Part shown: positions 42,243 to 52,400 of the stretch, piece after piece
Layout of the letters: each line of letters opens with the position of its first letter
Numbering within the stretch: position 1 is the stretch's first letter
Assembly (NCBI GenBank): GCA_036657395.1
Contig: JAVXGM010000009.1
Coordinates: forward strand, 1-61,053
Length of the DNA stretch: 61,053 nt
Source: JAVXGM01 sp036657395
GTDB taxonomy: Bacteria; Bacillota; Clostridia; Peptostreptococcales; Anaerovoracaceae
Direction of reading: 5' to 3'
Program-made: the position numbers and the translations under genes
The notes under the pieces: generated by a model
What the model was told of the DNA's origin: nothing
The model's input: only the letters and a program-made list of their open reading frames with translations
Database searches by the model: none

Positions 42243-42677
42243 ATGAATCTACAAGAATCGTTAAATTCGTTTTATTATAGTGCTGCTTTATCTGACTTAA
42301 GGTTTATGAATCAGCATATTCAAGACAAAAATATTACTTACAACAGCCTGCTCTATTTAGAACTGATATTCTCTATGAATGGGAAGTGTACAGCGTCTCA
42401 AATTGCTGATTTACTTTATATTTCAAAACCGGCAGTAACATTAAAAATCAATGAACTAATCAAGCAAGGGTTTGTTATTAAAACAGTAAACCCAGATGAT
42501 CATAGACAGAACTTTTTATTTGTAAATGAAGATATGATGCCTAAATATAAATTTTACAGACAGCAAGATAGTCTTGCTATAGAAGGAATAAAAAACAAAT
42601 ATTCCAAGGAGGAAATCGAGAAATTTTGTGAGATGTTAGGTATTGTAACAGAAGTTAATTTTAAAGATATTATTTAA
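42243..42677 (+). CDS. MarR-type transcriptional regulator
   Basis: 144-residue winged-helix protein. N-terminal helix, recognition region CTASQIADLLYISKPAVTLKINELIKQGFV, and wing KTVNPDDHRQNFLFV (the MarR Asp-x-Arg signature). Start ATG behind AAGGAG; an ATG six codons upstream overlaps the operator and is less likely. It precedes a MATE efflux gene by 12 bp, so it probably represses itself and the pump until an inducing ligand binds. Confidence 0.9.
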   Translation: MNLQESLNSFYYSAALSDLRFMNQHIQDKNITYNSLLYLELIFSMNGKCTASQIADLLYISKPAVTLKINELIKQGFVIKTVNPDDHRQNFLFVNEDMMPKYKFYRQQDSLAIEGIKNKYSKEEIEKFCEMLGIVTEVNFKDII

Positions 42678-42689
42678 AGGAGTTAGAAA

Positions 42690-44024
42690 ATGTCGTTTCA
42701 TAAAGAAAATCCATTTTTACAAGGACCCATATTACCCGTGCTAATGAAATTTGCAATGCCGATTTTGTTAGCATTATTTTTGCAAGCCATGTATGGAGCC
42801 GTAGATTTATGGGCTGTAGGTAAGTTTTGTGGTCCTGCGGATGTTTCTGCGGTTGCGACAGGCAGTCAAACTATGCTTATTATAACAGGAATTATTGTTG
42901 GCCTTTCTATGGGGACTACTATTCTTTTAGCTCAAAAATTTGGTCAAAAAGATGAGGAGGGTGCCGCTGATGCAATTGGAGCATCTCTTTGGATATTTAG
43001 TATAATAAGCGTTGTTTTATCTGTTGTGATGCTAATTGGAGCGCCATATATTGCTGTGATTATGCATGCACCAGCAGAAGCGCTAGAAAAGACCGTGCAC
43101 TATATAACCATTTGTTCCTCAGGGATAATCTTTATTTCAGCATACAATGTGATAAGTGGTATTTTCAGAGGTCTGGGTAATTCTAAATCACCCTTACTAT
43201 TTGTTGCTATAGCTTGCGTTACAAATATTATTGGAGATGTACTATTTGTAGCTGTTCTTGGAATGGATGCATCTGGAACTGCTTTTGCTACTGTTATAGC
43301 CCAGGCAGTCAGCGTGGTGCTATCTTTAGTAATAATTGTGAAGAAAGGGTTCCCTTTCCCTGTAGCAAAAGAAAATTTTGCTATAAAGAAAAATGTCATT
43401 AAAAAGATTTTAAAATTAGGTTCACCTATAGCGTTACAAGATATGTGCAATGAAGTATCATTTTTAGTTATAATTGCCATAGTTAATACTTTAGGTTTGA
43501 CGGCATCAGCGGGAGTGGGAATCGCAGAAAGACTTGTTATGTTTATGCTTTTAGTTCCCATTACATACATGTCGTCTATTTCTTCCTTTGTAGCACAAAA
43601 TGTAGGTTCGGATCAATATTCAAGAGCTAGAAAATCAATGTGGCTAGGAATGTCAACTGCAGTTTGCTTTGGTGTTGCTATGTTTTACTTTTCCTTTTTC
43701 CATGGAGATGTGCTGTCATCTATTTTTACAAAGGATCCAGATGTAATAGCTGCATCAGCTAGTTTCCTAAAGGCAACAGCCATCGAAAGTATTACATTAA
43801 CCATAGCTTACTGCTTTATTGGATACTTTAATGGGATTGGAAAAACCACGTTTGTTATGCTTCAGGGTTTAGGTTCTATATTTTTGGTAAGAATACCATA
43901 TGCCTATTTTGCCAGCATACAGGAAAATCCTTCTATGTTTAGCATTGGGCTTTCAGCAGTTGCATCAGCAGGATTCATATTAATAGCGTCTCTCATATAT
44001 TATAAGTTTGGGAAAAGACATTAA
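42690..44024 (+). CDS. MATE-family multidrug/cation efflux transporter
   Basis: 444 residues, 12 predicted TM helices in two homologous halves. The DinF/NorM-type start PILPVLMKFAMPILLALFLQ, the GAVDLWAVGKF segment in helix 1-2 and PITYMSSISSFVAQNVGSDQ in the second half are characteristic. Exports organic cations or drugs using Na+ or H+ gradients. Co-transcribed with the MarR gene upstream. Confidence 0.93.
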   Translation: MSFHKENPFLQGPILPVLMKFAMPILLALFLQAMYGAVDLWAVGKFCGPADVSAVATGSQTMLIITGIIVGLSMGTTILLAQKFGQKDEEGAADAIGASLWIFSIISVVLSVVMLIGAPYIAVIMHAPAEALEKTVHYITICSSGIIFISAYNVISGIFRGLGNSKSPLLFVAIACVTNIIGDVLFVAVLGMDASGTAFATVIAQAVSVVLSLVIIVKKGFPFPVAKENFAIKKNVIKKILKLGSPIALQDMCNEVSFLVIIAIVNTLGLTASAGVGIAERLVMFMLLVPITYMSSISSFVAQNVGSDQYSRARKSMWLGMSTAVCFGVAMFYFSFFHGDVLSSIFTKDPDVIAASASFLKATAIESITLTIAYCFIGYFNGIGKTTFVMLQGLGSIFLVRIPYAYFASIQENPSMFSIGLSAVASAGFILIASLIYYKFGKRH

Positions 44025-44030
44025 GCTTAA

Positions 44031-44135
44031 AAAAAACAGGCGGTGTCAATTTTGAACCTACCCCCAAAAGTTAGACCAAAAATCTAACGATTGGGAGGTC
44101 AGTTCATTTAAAAATGACGCCGCCTGTTTTTTTTT
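44031..44135. terminator. Bidirectional terminator interrupted by palindromic repeat copy 3
   Basis: Outer arms AAACAGGCGGTGTCA (44034-44048) and TGACGCCGCCTGTTT (44115-44129) pair along 15 bp with one G-U. There is an A tract on the left and a nine-T tract on the right. It separates the converging MATE and phosphoesterase genes; the repeat occupies the loop. Confidence 0.9.
44053..44106. repeat. Palindromic repeat copy 3 (54 bp, best preserved)
   Basis: Begins TGAACCTACCCCCAAAAGTT and ends GATTGGGAGGTCAGTTCA, with an inner hairpin GTTAGA/TCTAAC. Flanked by TTT on both sides. Removing the repeat and one TTT leaves a normal terminator with a short AT-rich loop. Confidence 0.85.
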
Positions 44136-44136
44136 A

Positions 44137-44985
44137 TTAAGATGCAGGGGATAGTGTAATAAATGTAATCTCTGGAATGGCCATAAACCGTACTGGTAGC
44201 TTAGTTGTTCCAAGTCCAGAATTCACATATAAGGTGGTATTATTTTTACTCTTTATATTATACTCTCCCTTTATATACTTCTCTCCATAGGATGGAAGAA
44301 ACTCATTTTTATAGAATGGAATATTGATTTGTCCTCCGTGGGTATGGCCACTAGTCATAAAGTTAGTGTTCGAATCAAGTAGTGATTCAATTACATCAGG
44401 TTCATGGCAAAGAACAAAATTGTACTTGCTTTCATCTACATTTTGAGCCATGGTTGGATCACCGTAACCAATTAGCAAATCATCGATTCCGATTAGCCTT
44501 AAATTATATCGATCAAAAGCCTGTGATTGATTTAACAAAACTTTGAAGCCTCCTGCGGCCATAATGTTTTCATATTTATACTCAGCACCGCCGCCGTAGT
44601 CGTGATTCCCAAAGACAGCATATTTCCCCACATTTGCCTTGATTTGCCCCAATTTAGAAGAAATCTCTGATGTGCTGTTAGCATATTTATTTAAATTGTC
44701 AATTAAATCACCTGCAAATAAAACGATATCAGGATTCTTTTCATTGATTTTAGCTATGGCTTTATCAAACTCATCTGTGTCATAATCAAAGCCAAAGTGA
44801 GTATCTGCGAAGACGGCTATGGTTAACTTTTCTTTAATCAAATTACTTTGTCTGTCAATTTGGGTAGTAGAAACCAGGTTAGGTTCAATAAATCTGGCAT
44901 AACATCCAATACCTGCGGCAAGAATAACTAAAATTAGTATTAATATTAATATAAATTTAAACAGCTTTCCAATAGCTTTAAACAT
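44137..44985 (-). CDS. Membrane-anchored metallophosphoesterase
   Basis: 282 residues. N-terminal TM anchor (about 9-27) followed by a calcineurin-like phosphoesterase domain. Metal motifs are FADTHFG, AGDLID, FGNHDYG, and histidines in LCHEPD and SGHTHGGQ. Similar to YkuE-type proteins at the membrane. Possible UDP-diacylglucosamine or phospholipid-related substrate, but not readable here. Confidence 0.9.
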   Translation of the reverse strand: MFKAIGKLFKFILILILILVILAAGIGCYARFIEPNLVSTTQIDRQSNLIKEKLTIAVFADTHFGFDYDTDEFDKAIAKINEKNPDIVLFAGDLIDNLNKYANSTSEISSKLGQIKANVGKYAVFGNHDYGGGAEYKYENIMAAGGFKVLLNQSQAFDRYNLRLIGIDDLLIGYGDPTMAQNVDESKYNFVLCHEPDVIESLLDSNTNFMTSGHTHGGQINIPFYKNEFLPSYGEKYIKGEYNIKSKNNTTLYVNSGLGTTKLPVRFMAIPEITFITLSPAS

Positions 44986-45131
44986 AAATAACCTCTCTTA
45001 TTATAGAAAAAATTTCATTAGATTATAATACCACTTATTATACCCAGTTACAATGTAGATTTGATGGTGAATTCTTAATATGTATGATATACTTTATTAA
45101 CATTTTGTATAAAAAAATTAAGGGAGAAATA

Positions 45132-46310
45132 GTGAATATTTGTATAATTGGCGGAGGTGCAGCGGCTATGGCAGCAGCAATTACCGTAGGAAAAATAAAT
45201 CCTCATATTAACATACATATACTTGAGAAAAATTCCAAACTAGGGAAAAAGCTGGCTGCAACGGGAAATGGTAAATGTAACCTGTCAAACCAGGCGTGTT
45301 CTAATGTAGGAGAGATCTTAGCTTTTTTCCAAGAACTAGGTGTCTTTACTCGCAAGGATCAGGAAGGCAGAATCTACCCTTATAACCAGCAGGCAAAAGA
45401 AGTAGTCTATGGACTAACCAACCAGATAAAGAACTTAAATGTAAAAGTTTCAACTGATTGTCAGGTGACGGATATAGCAAAAACGCAAAATGGATTTAAA
45501 GTTTTATATAAAGGTGGGGAGATAAAGTGCGATAAAGTGCTCATTGCATCAGGAGGAAAAGCTGCGCCTATCTTTGGCACCACAGGGGACGGGTATACCT
45601 TAGCAAAGAAATTGGGACACAAGGTAACTCGGCTTGCCCCAATACTTACTGGCGTTGAAATAAAAGAAGAGACGAGCACATTAAAGGGAATACGAAGCAA
45701 AGGGAAAGTTTCCCTATGGCATAAAGATAAGAAAGTAGGAGAAGAAGTAGGAGAAATCCAGTTCACAAAAGATGGATTATCAGGGATATGTATTTTTAAC
45801 TTGTCTAGGTTTATAAAAGCGGAGGAAAACTTGCCTATAAGAGAGGCAATAAAAAATTATAGGATTTCAGTAGATTTTATGCCGGAAATTACACTAGAAA
45901 AGGCAACCTGGCTCCTAAAGACAAGAAAAACAATTCATCAACTAAAAAGCAGTGAACTATTCCTTTCTATTTTACCAAAGCCCCTGGGAGAAGACCTTTT
46001 GGCAAGGGCTAATATCAGCAAGGAGAAGCCGATAGAAGGTCTTACAGAAATAGAAATTTCAAAAGCAGCAAAACTACTAAAAGATTGGTCAGTTCAAGTG
46101 ACCGGCGTAAAAGGATGGAAGGATGCACAATGCACCTCAGGGGGAGTGGATCTTGGCGAGATTAACATGGACACCATGGAATCTCTTAAAGTAAAAGAAT
46201 TATATTTTGCAGGAGAAGTAATTGATTATGACGGACCATGTGGCGGATTTAATCTGCAAAACGCATGGGAGACGGGAATCAAAGCAGGAAAGGCGATGAC
46301 TCATGTATAG
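45132..46310 (+). CDS. FAD-dependent oxidoreductase, HI0933/BaiN-like family
   Basis: 392-residue flavoprotein. N-terminal dinucleotide-binding ICIIGGGAAAMAAAI, then LEKNSKLGKKLAATGNGKCNLSN and, near the C terminus, ELYFAGEVIDYDGPCGGFNLQNAW, all typical of the HI0933 family. Starts at GTG after AGGGAGAAAT; an ATG 16 codons upstream lacks support. It overlaps the next FAD gene by 8 nt. Physiological substrate unknown; BaiN relatives reduce bile-acid enoyl intermediates. Confidence 0.88.
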   Translation: MNICIIGGGAAAMAAAITVGKINPHINIHILEKNSKLGKKLAATGNGKCNLSNQACSNVGEILAFFQELGVFTRKDQEGRIYPYNQQAKEVVYGLTNQIKNLNVKVSTDCQVTDIAKTQNGFKVLYKGGEIKCDKVLIASGGKAAPIFGTTGDGYTLAKKLGHKVTRLAPILTGVEIKEETSTLKGIRSKGKVSLWHKDKKVGEEVGEIQFTKDGLSGICIFNLSRFIKAEENLPIREAIKNYRISVDFMPEITLEKATWLLKTRKTIHQLKSSELFLSILPKPLGEDLLARANISKEKPIEGLTEIEISKAAKLLKDWSVQVTGVKGWKDAQCTSGGVDLGEINMDTMESLKVKELYFAGEVIDYDGPCGGFNLQNAWETGIKAGKAMTHV

Positions 46311-47805
46311 AATACATCAGATAAAATTAAGATTGAAGGAAGATAAAAGCATATTACCCCAAAAGATAAGCAAGATGACTGGGGCAAATATTGACGAATG
46401 GAAAATTATGAAGGAATCCATCGATGCTAGGGACAAAGGTGACATTAAACTGGTTTATACGGTGGATTTTTCATGTAAAGAAGAGTTGGATTTACCTAAG
46501 GCACCAGACCTTACTTATGAGTATCCGGCACCGTTAAAGAAGAAACCACAAAATCCACCAGTAATAGTAGGTTTTGGTCCCTGCGGAATATTTGCCGGTC
46601 TTATATTAGCAGATATGGGACTTAACCCTATTATCATAGAACAAGGTAAGAAGGTTGATGAGCGGCTTAAAGATGTGGAAGCATTTTGGGCTGGAGGAGA
46701 AGTTAATGAAGAGTCAAACGTTCAGTTTGGCGAAGGTGGAGCGGGAACTTTTTCAGATGGAAAATTAACCACAGGCATTAAAGATTCGAGAATGCGTAAA
46801 GTGCTGGAAGAAATGGCAGCAGCTGGTGGTGGGGATGATATTTTGTACAAACAAAAGCCTCATATTGGTACAGATGTTTTACGCCAAGTAGTAGTGACAT
46901 TACGAGAGAGAATTATAGAAAAAGGTGGGAAGATACTTTTTCAGTCAAAAATGACAGATATTAAGAAAGTTGATGGAAAAGTTGCAGGGATTACCCTTGC
47001 AGATGGCAGTGAGCTGAAGACAGAAAACTTAGTTCTAGCCCTAGGACATAGCGCTAGAGATACTTTGAGACTTTTAAAAGAAACAGGTATTGATATGGCT
47101 CAGAAACCATTTTCAATAGGTGTTAGAATTGCTCATTTACAGGAAAAAATTAATAAGGCTCAGTATGGCAGTCATGAAGCTGCTAAGTTATTAGGGCCAG
47201 CGGACTATAAGTTGAATCATCATAGTAAAAATGGACGTGGCGTATACACTTTTTGCATGTGTCCAGGTGGGGAAGTGATAATGGCTGCATCTCAAAAGGG
47301 AACTGTTGTTACTAATGGTATGAGCAATCATGCTAGAGATGGAAAGTATGCAAATAGTGGTCTTTTAGTAGATGTAAGAACTGAGGACTTCCAATCAGAC
47401 GATGTACTTGCTGGTGTATGTTTTCAGGAAAAATATGAAAAATTAGCCTTTGAACTTGGCGGCAGCAACGGAAAGCCACCAAAGACTACACTTAAAGAAT
47501 TCATGGGAAATAAGGAAGATATCGTAAGAAAAACACTTCCTTCTTTTGCCACAGAATCTATCATCGAAGCTATACCATACCTAAACAGACGACTTCGTGG
47601 ATTTGATGACCCTAAGGCGATATTAACCGCCATAGAGAGCAGAAGTTCCTCTCCCGTGAGGATCATAAGAGATAAAGAAATGGTATCAAACATTTTAGGA
47701 ATTTACCCAGCAGGAGAGGGTGCCGGGTATGCCGGCGGCATTGTTTCTGCAGCAGTGGATGGCATCAAAGTAGCAGAACAGATTATTTCTGCTTTGAATG
47801 ATTAA
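46303..47805 (+). CDS. FAD-dependent dehydrogenase, COG2509-type
   Basis: 500 residues. The first ~85 are an N-terminal accessory domain (MYRIHQIKLRLKED..., common to this family), followed by FAD binding VIVGFGPCGIFAGLIL, VQFGEGGAGTFSDGKL, LALGHSARDTLRLL and C-terminal IYPAGEGAGYAGGIVSAAVDG. Widely conserved in Clostridia, function unassigned. Overlaps the gpmI 3' end by 23 bp on the opposite strand. Confidence 0.88.
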   Translation: MYRIHQIKLRLKEDKSILPQKISKMTGANIDEWKIMKESIDARDKGDIKLVYTVDFSCKEELDLPKAPDLTYEYPAPLKKKPQNPPVIVGFGPCGIFAGLILADMGLNPIIIEQGKKVDERLKDVEAFWAGGEVNEESNVQFGEGGAGTFSDGKLTTGIKDSRMRKVLEEMAAAGGGDDILYKQKPHIGTDVLRQVVVTLRERIIEKGGKILFQSKMTDIKKVDGKVAGITLADGSELKTENLVLALGHSARDTLRLLKETGIDMAQKPFSIGVRIAHLQEKINKAQYGSHEAAKLLGPADYKLNHHSKNGRGVYTFCMCPGGEVIMAASQKGTVVTNGMSNHARDGKYANSGLLVDVRTEDFQSDDVLAGVCFQEKYEKLAFELGGSNGKPPKTTLKEFMGNKEDIVRKTLPSFATESIIEAIPYLNRRLRGFDDPKAILTAIESRSSSPVRIIRDKEMVSNILGIYPAGEGAGYAGGIVSAAVDGIKVAEQIISALND

Positions 47806-49324
47806 CCAAACTTTTCCCTGTCATTTCTCTAGGGATATCTAGATTCATAAGGTCAAGTAGAGTAGGTGCAAGGTCAGCCAGTTTGCCTCCAGAGGTTAGC
47901 TGGGCTGGATCCTTGGCAATGTGAACCAAAGGTACATCGTTTAGTGAGTGGGCAGTAATGGTTGCGCCATCTTTGCCTAGCATTACATCTGCATTTCCAT
48001 GGTCTGCAGTTAGAAGGATTTGACCACCCTTACATAAAACTGCCTCAACTATTTGTGGAACGCACTTATCTAAGGTTTCTATTGCCTTGACTGTGGCAGG
48101 AATTATACCTGTATGACCCACCATATCAGCATTTGCAAAATTCAAGATAATCACATCAAACTTGTCACTATTGATTTCCTCTAAAGCTTTTTCCGTCACT
48201 TTATATGCACTCATTTCAGGTTGTAAATCGTATGTTGCTACTTTAGGGGAAGGAATAAGAATCCGTTCTTCATTACGATTAGGTGCTTCTACACCACCAT
48301 TAAAGAAAAAGGTGACATGAGCGTATTTTTCTGTCTCTGCAATTCTAAGCTGAGTAAGTCCAAGATCCGCTAAATACTCACCTAAAGTAGCCTTTAGTGA
48401 CTGAGGGGGATAGGCGATGGCTACATTAGGCATTTCTGCGTCGTATTGAGTCATACATACATAAGATAAATTTGACAACTTCCGTTTACGAGGGAATCCA
48501 TCAAAATCATCAGCTACAAAGGCTCTTGTAATTTCTCTTGCACGATCAGGTCTAAAGTTGAACATAATCATTCCATCATTATCATTGACACATTTGCCTC
48601 CATCAATGACAGTAGGCATTACAAATTCATCATTTTCATCTCTCTCATAAGCAGCATTTACAGCCTCAGTGGCTGTCTTAGAATGGCATCCTTCTCCTAA
48701 AGTCATTCCATCATATGCGTTAACTAGTCGCTCCCATCGTTTATCTCGATCCATAGCATAGTATCTACCAGAAATAAGTGAGATTTTTCCAAGGCCAATT
48801 TTCGCCATATGCTCTTCTAATTTTTTCACGTATGTAATAGCACAGCGAGGTGGAACATCTCTTCCATCTAGGAAGCAGTGAACATACACTTCTTCAACCC
48901 CTTTAGATTTTGCTAAGTCAAGTATTGCAAGGAGATGATCAATATGGCTGTGAACTCCACCGTCAGACAAAAGTCCTAAAAGATGAAGGGATGAACCTTT
49001 AGAGATTACATAATCCATAACCTGGTTAATAGCTTTATTTTTCTTAAATTTTCCTTCTTTAATTTCTTCCGTAATTCGTGTAAGTTCTTGATAGACAACT
49101 CTACCAGAACCAATGTTCAAATGGCCAACCTCCGAGTTTCCCATCTGACCTTCAGGAAGGCCCACAGCTAGCCCACAAGCCTTTAAAGTTGTGGACGGAT
49201 ATTGGGAAAAAAGCTTATCAAGATTAGGAGTGTTTGCTTCTGCAATAGCGTTTCCGTAGACATTTTTATTTAGCCCAAAACCATCTAAAATCATTAGCAT
49301 GGTTGGCTTTTTATTATTATTCAT
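47783..49324 (-). CDS. gpmI: 2,3-bisphosphoglycerate-independent phosphoglycerate mutase
   Basis: 513-residue Mn-dependent iPGM, interconverting 3- and 2-phosphoglycerate. MLMILDGFGLN, catalytic Ser in QMGNSEVGHLNIGSGR, LDGRDVPPR, GRYYAMDRDKRWERL, NFANADMVGHTG and TADHGNADVM hold metal and phosphate ligands. The start is the ATG 8 nt after GGAGG; a far upstream in-frame start would be 44 residues longer with no homology and is rejected. Confidence 0.96.
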   Translation of the reverse strand: MNNNKKPTMLMILDGFGLNKNVYGNAIAEANTPNLDKLFSQYPSTTLKACGLAVGLPEGQMGNSEVGHLNIGSGRVVYQELTRITEEIKEGKFKKNKAINQVMDYVISKGSSLHLLGLLSDGGVHSHIDHLLAILDLAKSKGVEEVYVHCFLDGRDVPPRCAITYVKKLEEHMAKIGLGKISLISGRYYAMDRDKRWERLVNAYDGMTLGEGCHSKTATEAVNAAYERDENDEFVMPTVIDGGKCVNDNDGMIMFNFRPDRAREITRAFVADDFDGFPRKRKLSNLSYVCMTQYDAEMPNVAIAYPPQSLKATLGEYLADLGLTQLRIAETEKYAHVTFFFNGGVEAPNRNEERILIPSPKVATYDLQPEMSAYKVTEKALEEINSDKFDVIILNFANADMVGHTGIIPATVKAIETLDKCVPQIVEAVLCKGGQILLTADHGNADVMLGKDGATITAHSLNDVPLVHIAKDPAQLTSGGKLADLAPTLLDLMNLDIPREMTGKSLVNHSKQK

Positions 49325-49399
49325 ATAATTTTCCTCCATATGAAAATTATTATAGCAAACTTCCCCAACAAAACATATACATATTATTTTTATTTTTGA

Positions 49400-49405
49400 T
49401 ATAAT
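49400..49405 (+). promoter_or_regulatory. Extended -10 promoter of addA
   Basis: TG-A-TATAAT (49397-49405) lies 28 bp ahead of the addA ATG; no clear -35 is seen. The ribosome site GATGGGAGA follows. Confidence 0.5.
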
Positions 49406-49432
49406 AAAATTATTGAAAGATGGGAGAAACAG

Positions 49433-52400
49433 ATGAAGTGGACGGAAAAACAACAAGAAGCTATACAGCTTCGAGGAAAAAATATGCTAGTGGCAGCCGC
49501 TGCTGGATCTGGAAAAACTGCAGTACTAGTGGAGCGAATCAAACAACTAATTATTAAGGATCAAATTAGCATTGACCAGCTTCTAGTTGTTACATTTACT
49601 AATGCTGCGGCTTCAGAGATGAAAGAGAAAATAGGCAAAGCCATAAGTGAAGAAATCAAGAAGAATCCTGAAAATTCAACTTTTTTGCGAAGACAGCTAA
49701 ACATTTTACCTAGAGGAAATATTAGCACTTTTCATTCATTTGCTTTGGAAGTAATTCGAAGATATTTCTACCTCACAGATCTCGAGCCTAACTTTAAAAT
49801 CTGCGACCAGGCTCAGGGAGAAATCCTAAAAGGTCAAGCCATGGAAGACTTGTTTAGAGATGAATTCGAAGAGAACAAAGATGATTTTATAGAATTTGTC
49901 ACTGCATATGGCTCAGATAGAAGTGAAAAAAACTTAAAAGGAAATTTACTTAACCTGTATGGGGAGATTCAAAGTATTCCTCATCCGTTTGACTGGCTAA
50001 AAGAAAACGTGGAGCGCCTTAATGGGCAAGGCTTAAACCCTATTAAGGAATTCATAAAAGAGGATGCCCTACAGTCCTATGTAAACAGTGTGAAATATTT
50101 TGAAAGGGCCTATGATCTAGCAGAATCCGCAGGAGTAGCTTCCATAAGCACTAAAATTTTAGAAGAGTTAAATCAGTTAGAGCTTAAGGAAGGCAAAGAA
50201 TTTGATAAAGTCGGCAAAGCTGTAGATTCCTTTACTCCAGGGCGAATGGTTGCAGCTAAGGCGGATAAGGAAGACTATGCTCCCATTAAAGATGATGTGA
50301 AGAAGCTAAGGGATCATGGAAAGGCTATGCTGAAAGCCTTAAGAGAGAACTATTACAGTCAGACCATAGAGGAATATGACAAAGATATATCAAGTGTATA
50401 TCCACAGGCAAGGACCATGGAACGGCTTATTAATGGCTTTTACAATAGATATAAATTGGCTAAACTGGAAAAAAACCTTGTGGATTTTAACGATATTGAA
50501 CATTACGCTTTAAGTATTTTAGAAAACAAAGAAGTAGCCATAGAATATCAAAACAAATTCGCATATGTATTTGTAGACGAATATCAGGATAGCAATATAC
50601 TTCAAGACACCCTTATAGGGAAGGTTACACGGAGTGACAACCTATTTATGGTAGGGGATATAAAACAGAGTATATACAAGTTTCGACTAGCCGAGCCAGA
50701 GATATTTGCACAAAAATACAAAGACTACAAAAGGGGAAAAGTAGGAGATTCTACCACTATTGACCTGAACAAAAACTTTAGAAGTAAACCGGGGGTTATT
50801 TCATCTGTAAATGGAGTATTCAAAGAAATCATGTCAGGATACGATAATGATGCAGCCCTATACCTAGGGGCAAATCACCGAGAAGAGATGGATTATCCCA
50901 CAAAGATGTACATTGTGGATACAAATATTGATGAAGAAGTGGAATTAGACGAGGAAATTCAAGACATGAAAAATGCCCAGTTAGAGGCATTTGCAGCAGC
51001 CAAAATCATTAAGGAAACCATGGGAAAACCTATATATGATGCCAAGAAGGACATTAAAAGACTGGTCATAAAAAGAGATATCGTTATTTTAATGCGAGGA
51101 GTAAAAAATTATGCTGACGTTTTTCAGCAAGTTTTTACCCAACAGAATATTCCTTCCTATGTAGACGAAAGTGGTGGGTATTTTGATACGATTGAAATTC
51201 AAGTATTTCTAAACCTTCTTAAAGTGATTAACAATAAGAAACAGGATATCCCACTTTTAAGTGTAATGCGATCTGCAATATTGGATTTTTCCATAGACGA
51301 GCTAATAAAGATACGCCTGGAGAATAAAAAAATGTCATATAACGAGGCTGTAGTTTCCTATAGCCAACAAGGCAGTCAGGATAGACTACAGATGAAATGT
51401 AAAGATGCTCTTGAAAAATTAGACAAGTGGAAGCATCTTGCAGTGACTTTTCCTCTAGACGATTTAATCTGGAAACTTATGTGGGAAACCGGTTATTATA
51501 CATATTGCGGGGCTCTTCCGGCGGGGAAACAGCGCCAAGCAAATTTAAAGGCTTTAGTAGATAAAGCAGGAACATTTCAGGAGGCCAATTACAGTGGAAT
51601 TCAGGGGTTCCTAAATATTATTGAAGCAATGGAAGATCACAAGGTTCCTACAGGACAAGTAAAATTAGTAGGAGAAAACGATGACATTGTCAGGATTATG
51701 ACTATTCACAAGAGCAAAGGACTAGAATTTCCAGTGGTTTTAGTAGCTGGCCTTGGCAAGCGGTTTAACATGGATCGTGGAGGTAAAGACATCATGATAC
51801 ACAAGAGTTTAGGAGTGGGAATGACCCTGATAAATAAGAAGGATCATTGGTATAAAAAAACCTTACTCCAAACTGTAATTGAAAGAAAGAACCGAATAGA
51901 AGACCTGGAGGAGGAATTAAGAATTTTGTATGTTGCCTTTACTAGGGCAATAGATCAATTAATTCTTCTGGGTACTACAAGTAAGGTGAAAGAGGGGCAG
52001 CTGGTATCATCTTTGTCACAAAACAATTACTTTGATTATTTGATTCCAATATTAGAAGAAGGAAATATTTCCTGGGAAGTCTGGGATAGAGCCAATCTTT
52101 CTGAAGAAAATATACACCAAGAGACAAACAAATTGGCGGTTCAAGACTTGTTCACTCAAAAGACAATCCCTGTGGAAAATAAAGACCTTAGTCGGGAAAT
52201 ACATCGCCGCTTATCATATTCTTACCCTCACAAAGATGATGGTACTGTAAAATCAAAGTATTCAGTTACCCAATTAAACAATTTAGGCAGGGAAGATGTG
52301 GCTGAGCAAAAGCTGAAGCAGCCTTTATTTACTAGAGAAAAGAAGGGATTCACCCCAGCAGAAAAGGGCACTATTTTACATAAAGTAATGGAGTGTATAG

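Noticed and set aside
30965..44135. CRISPR array interpretation of the repeated palindromes
   Set aside because: The copies are 13-20 kb apart, with genes in between, and have no regular spacers.
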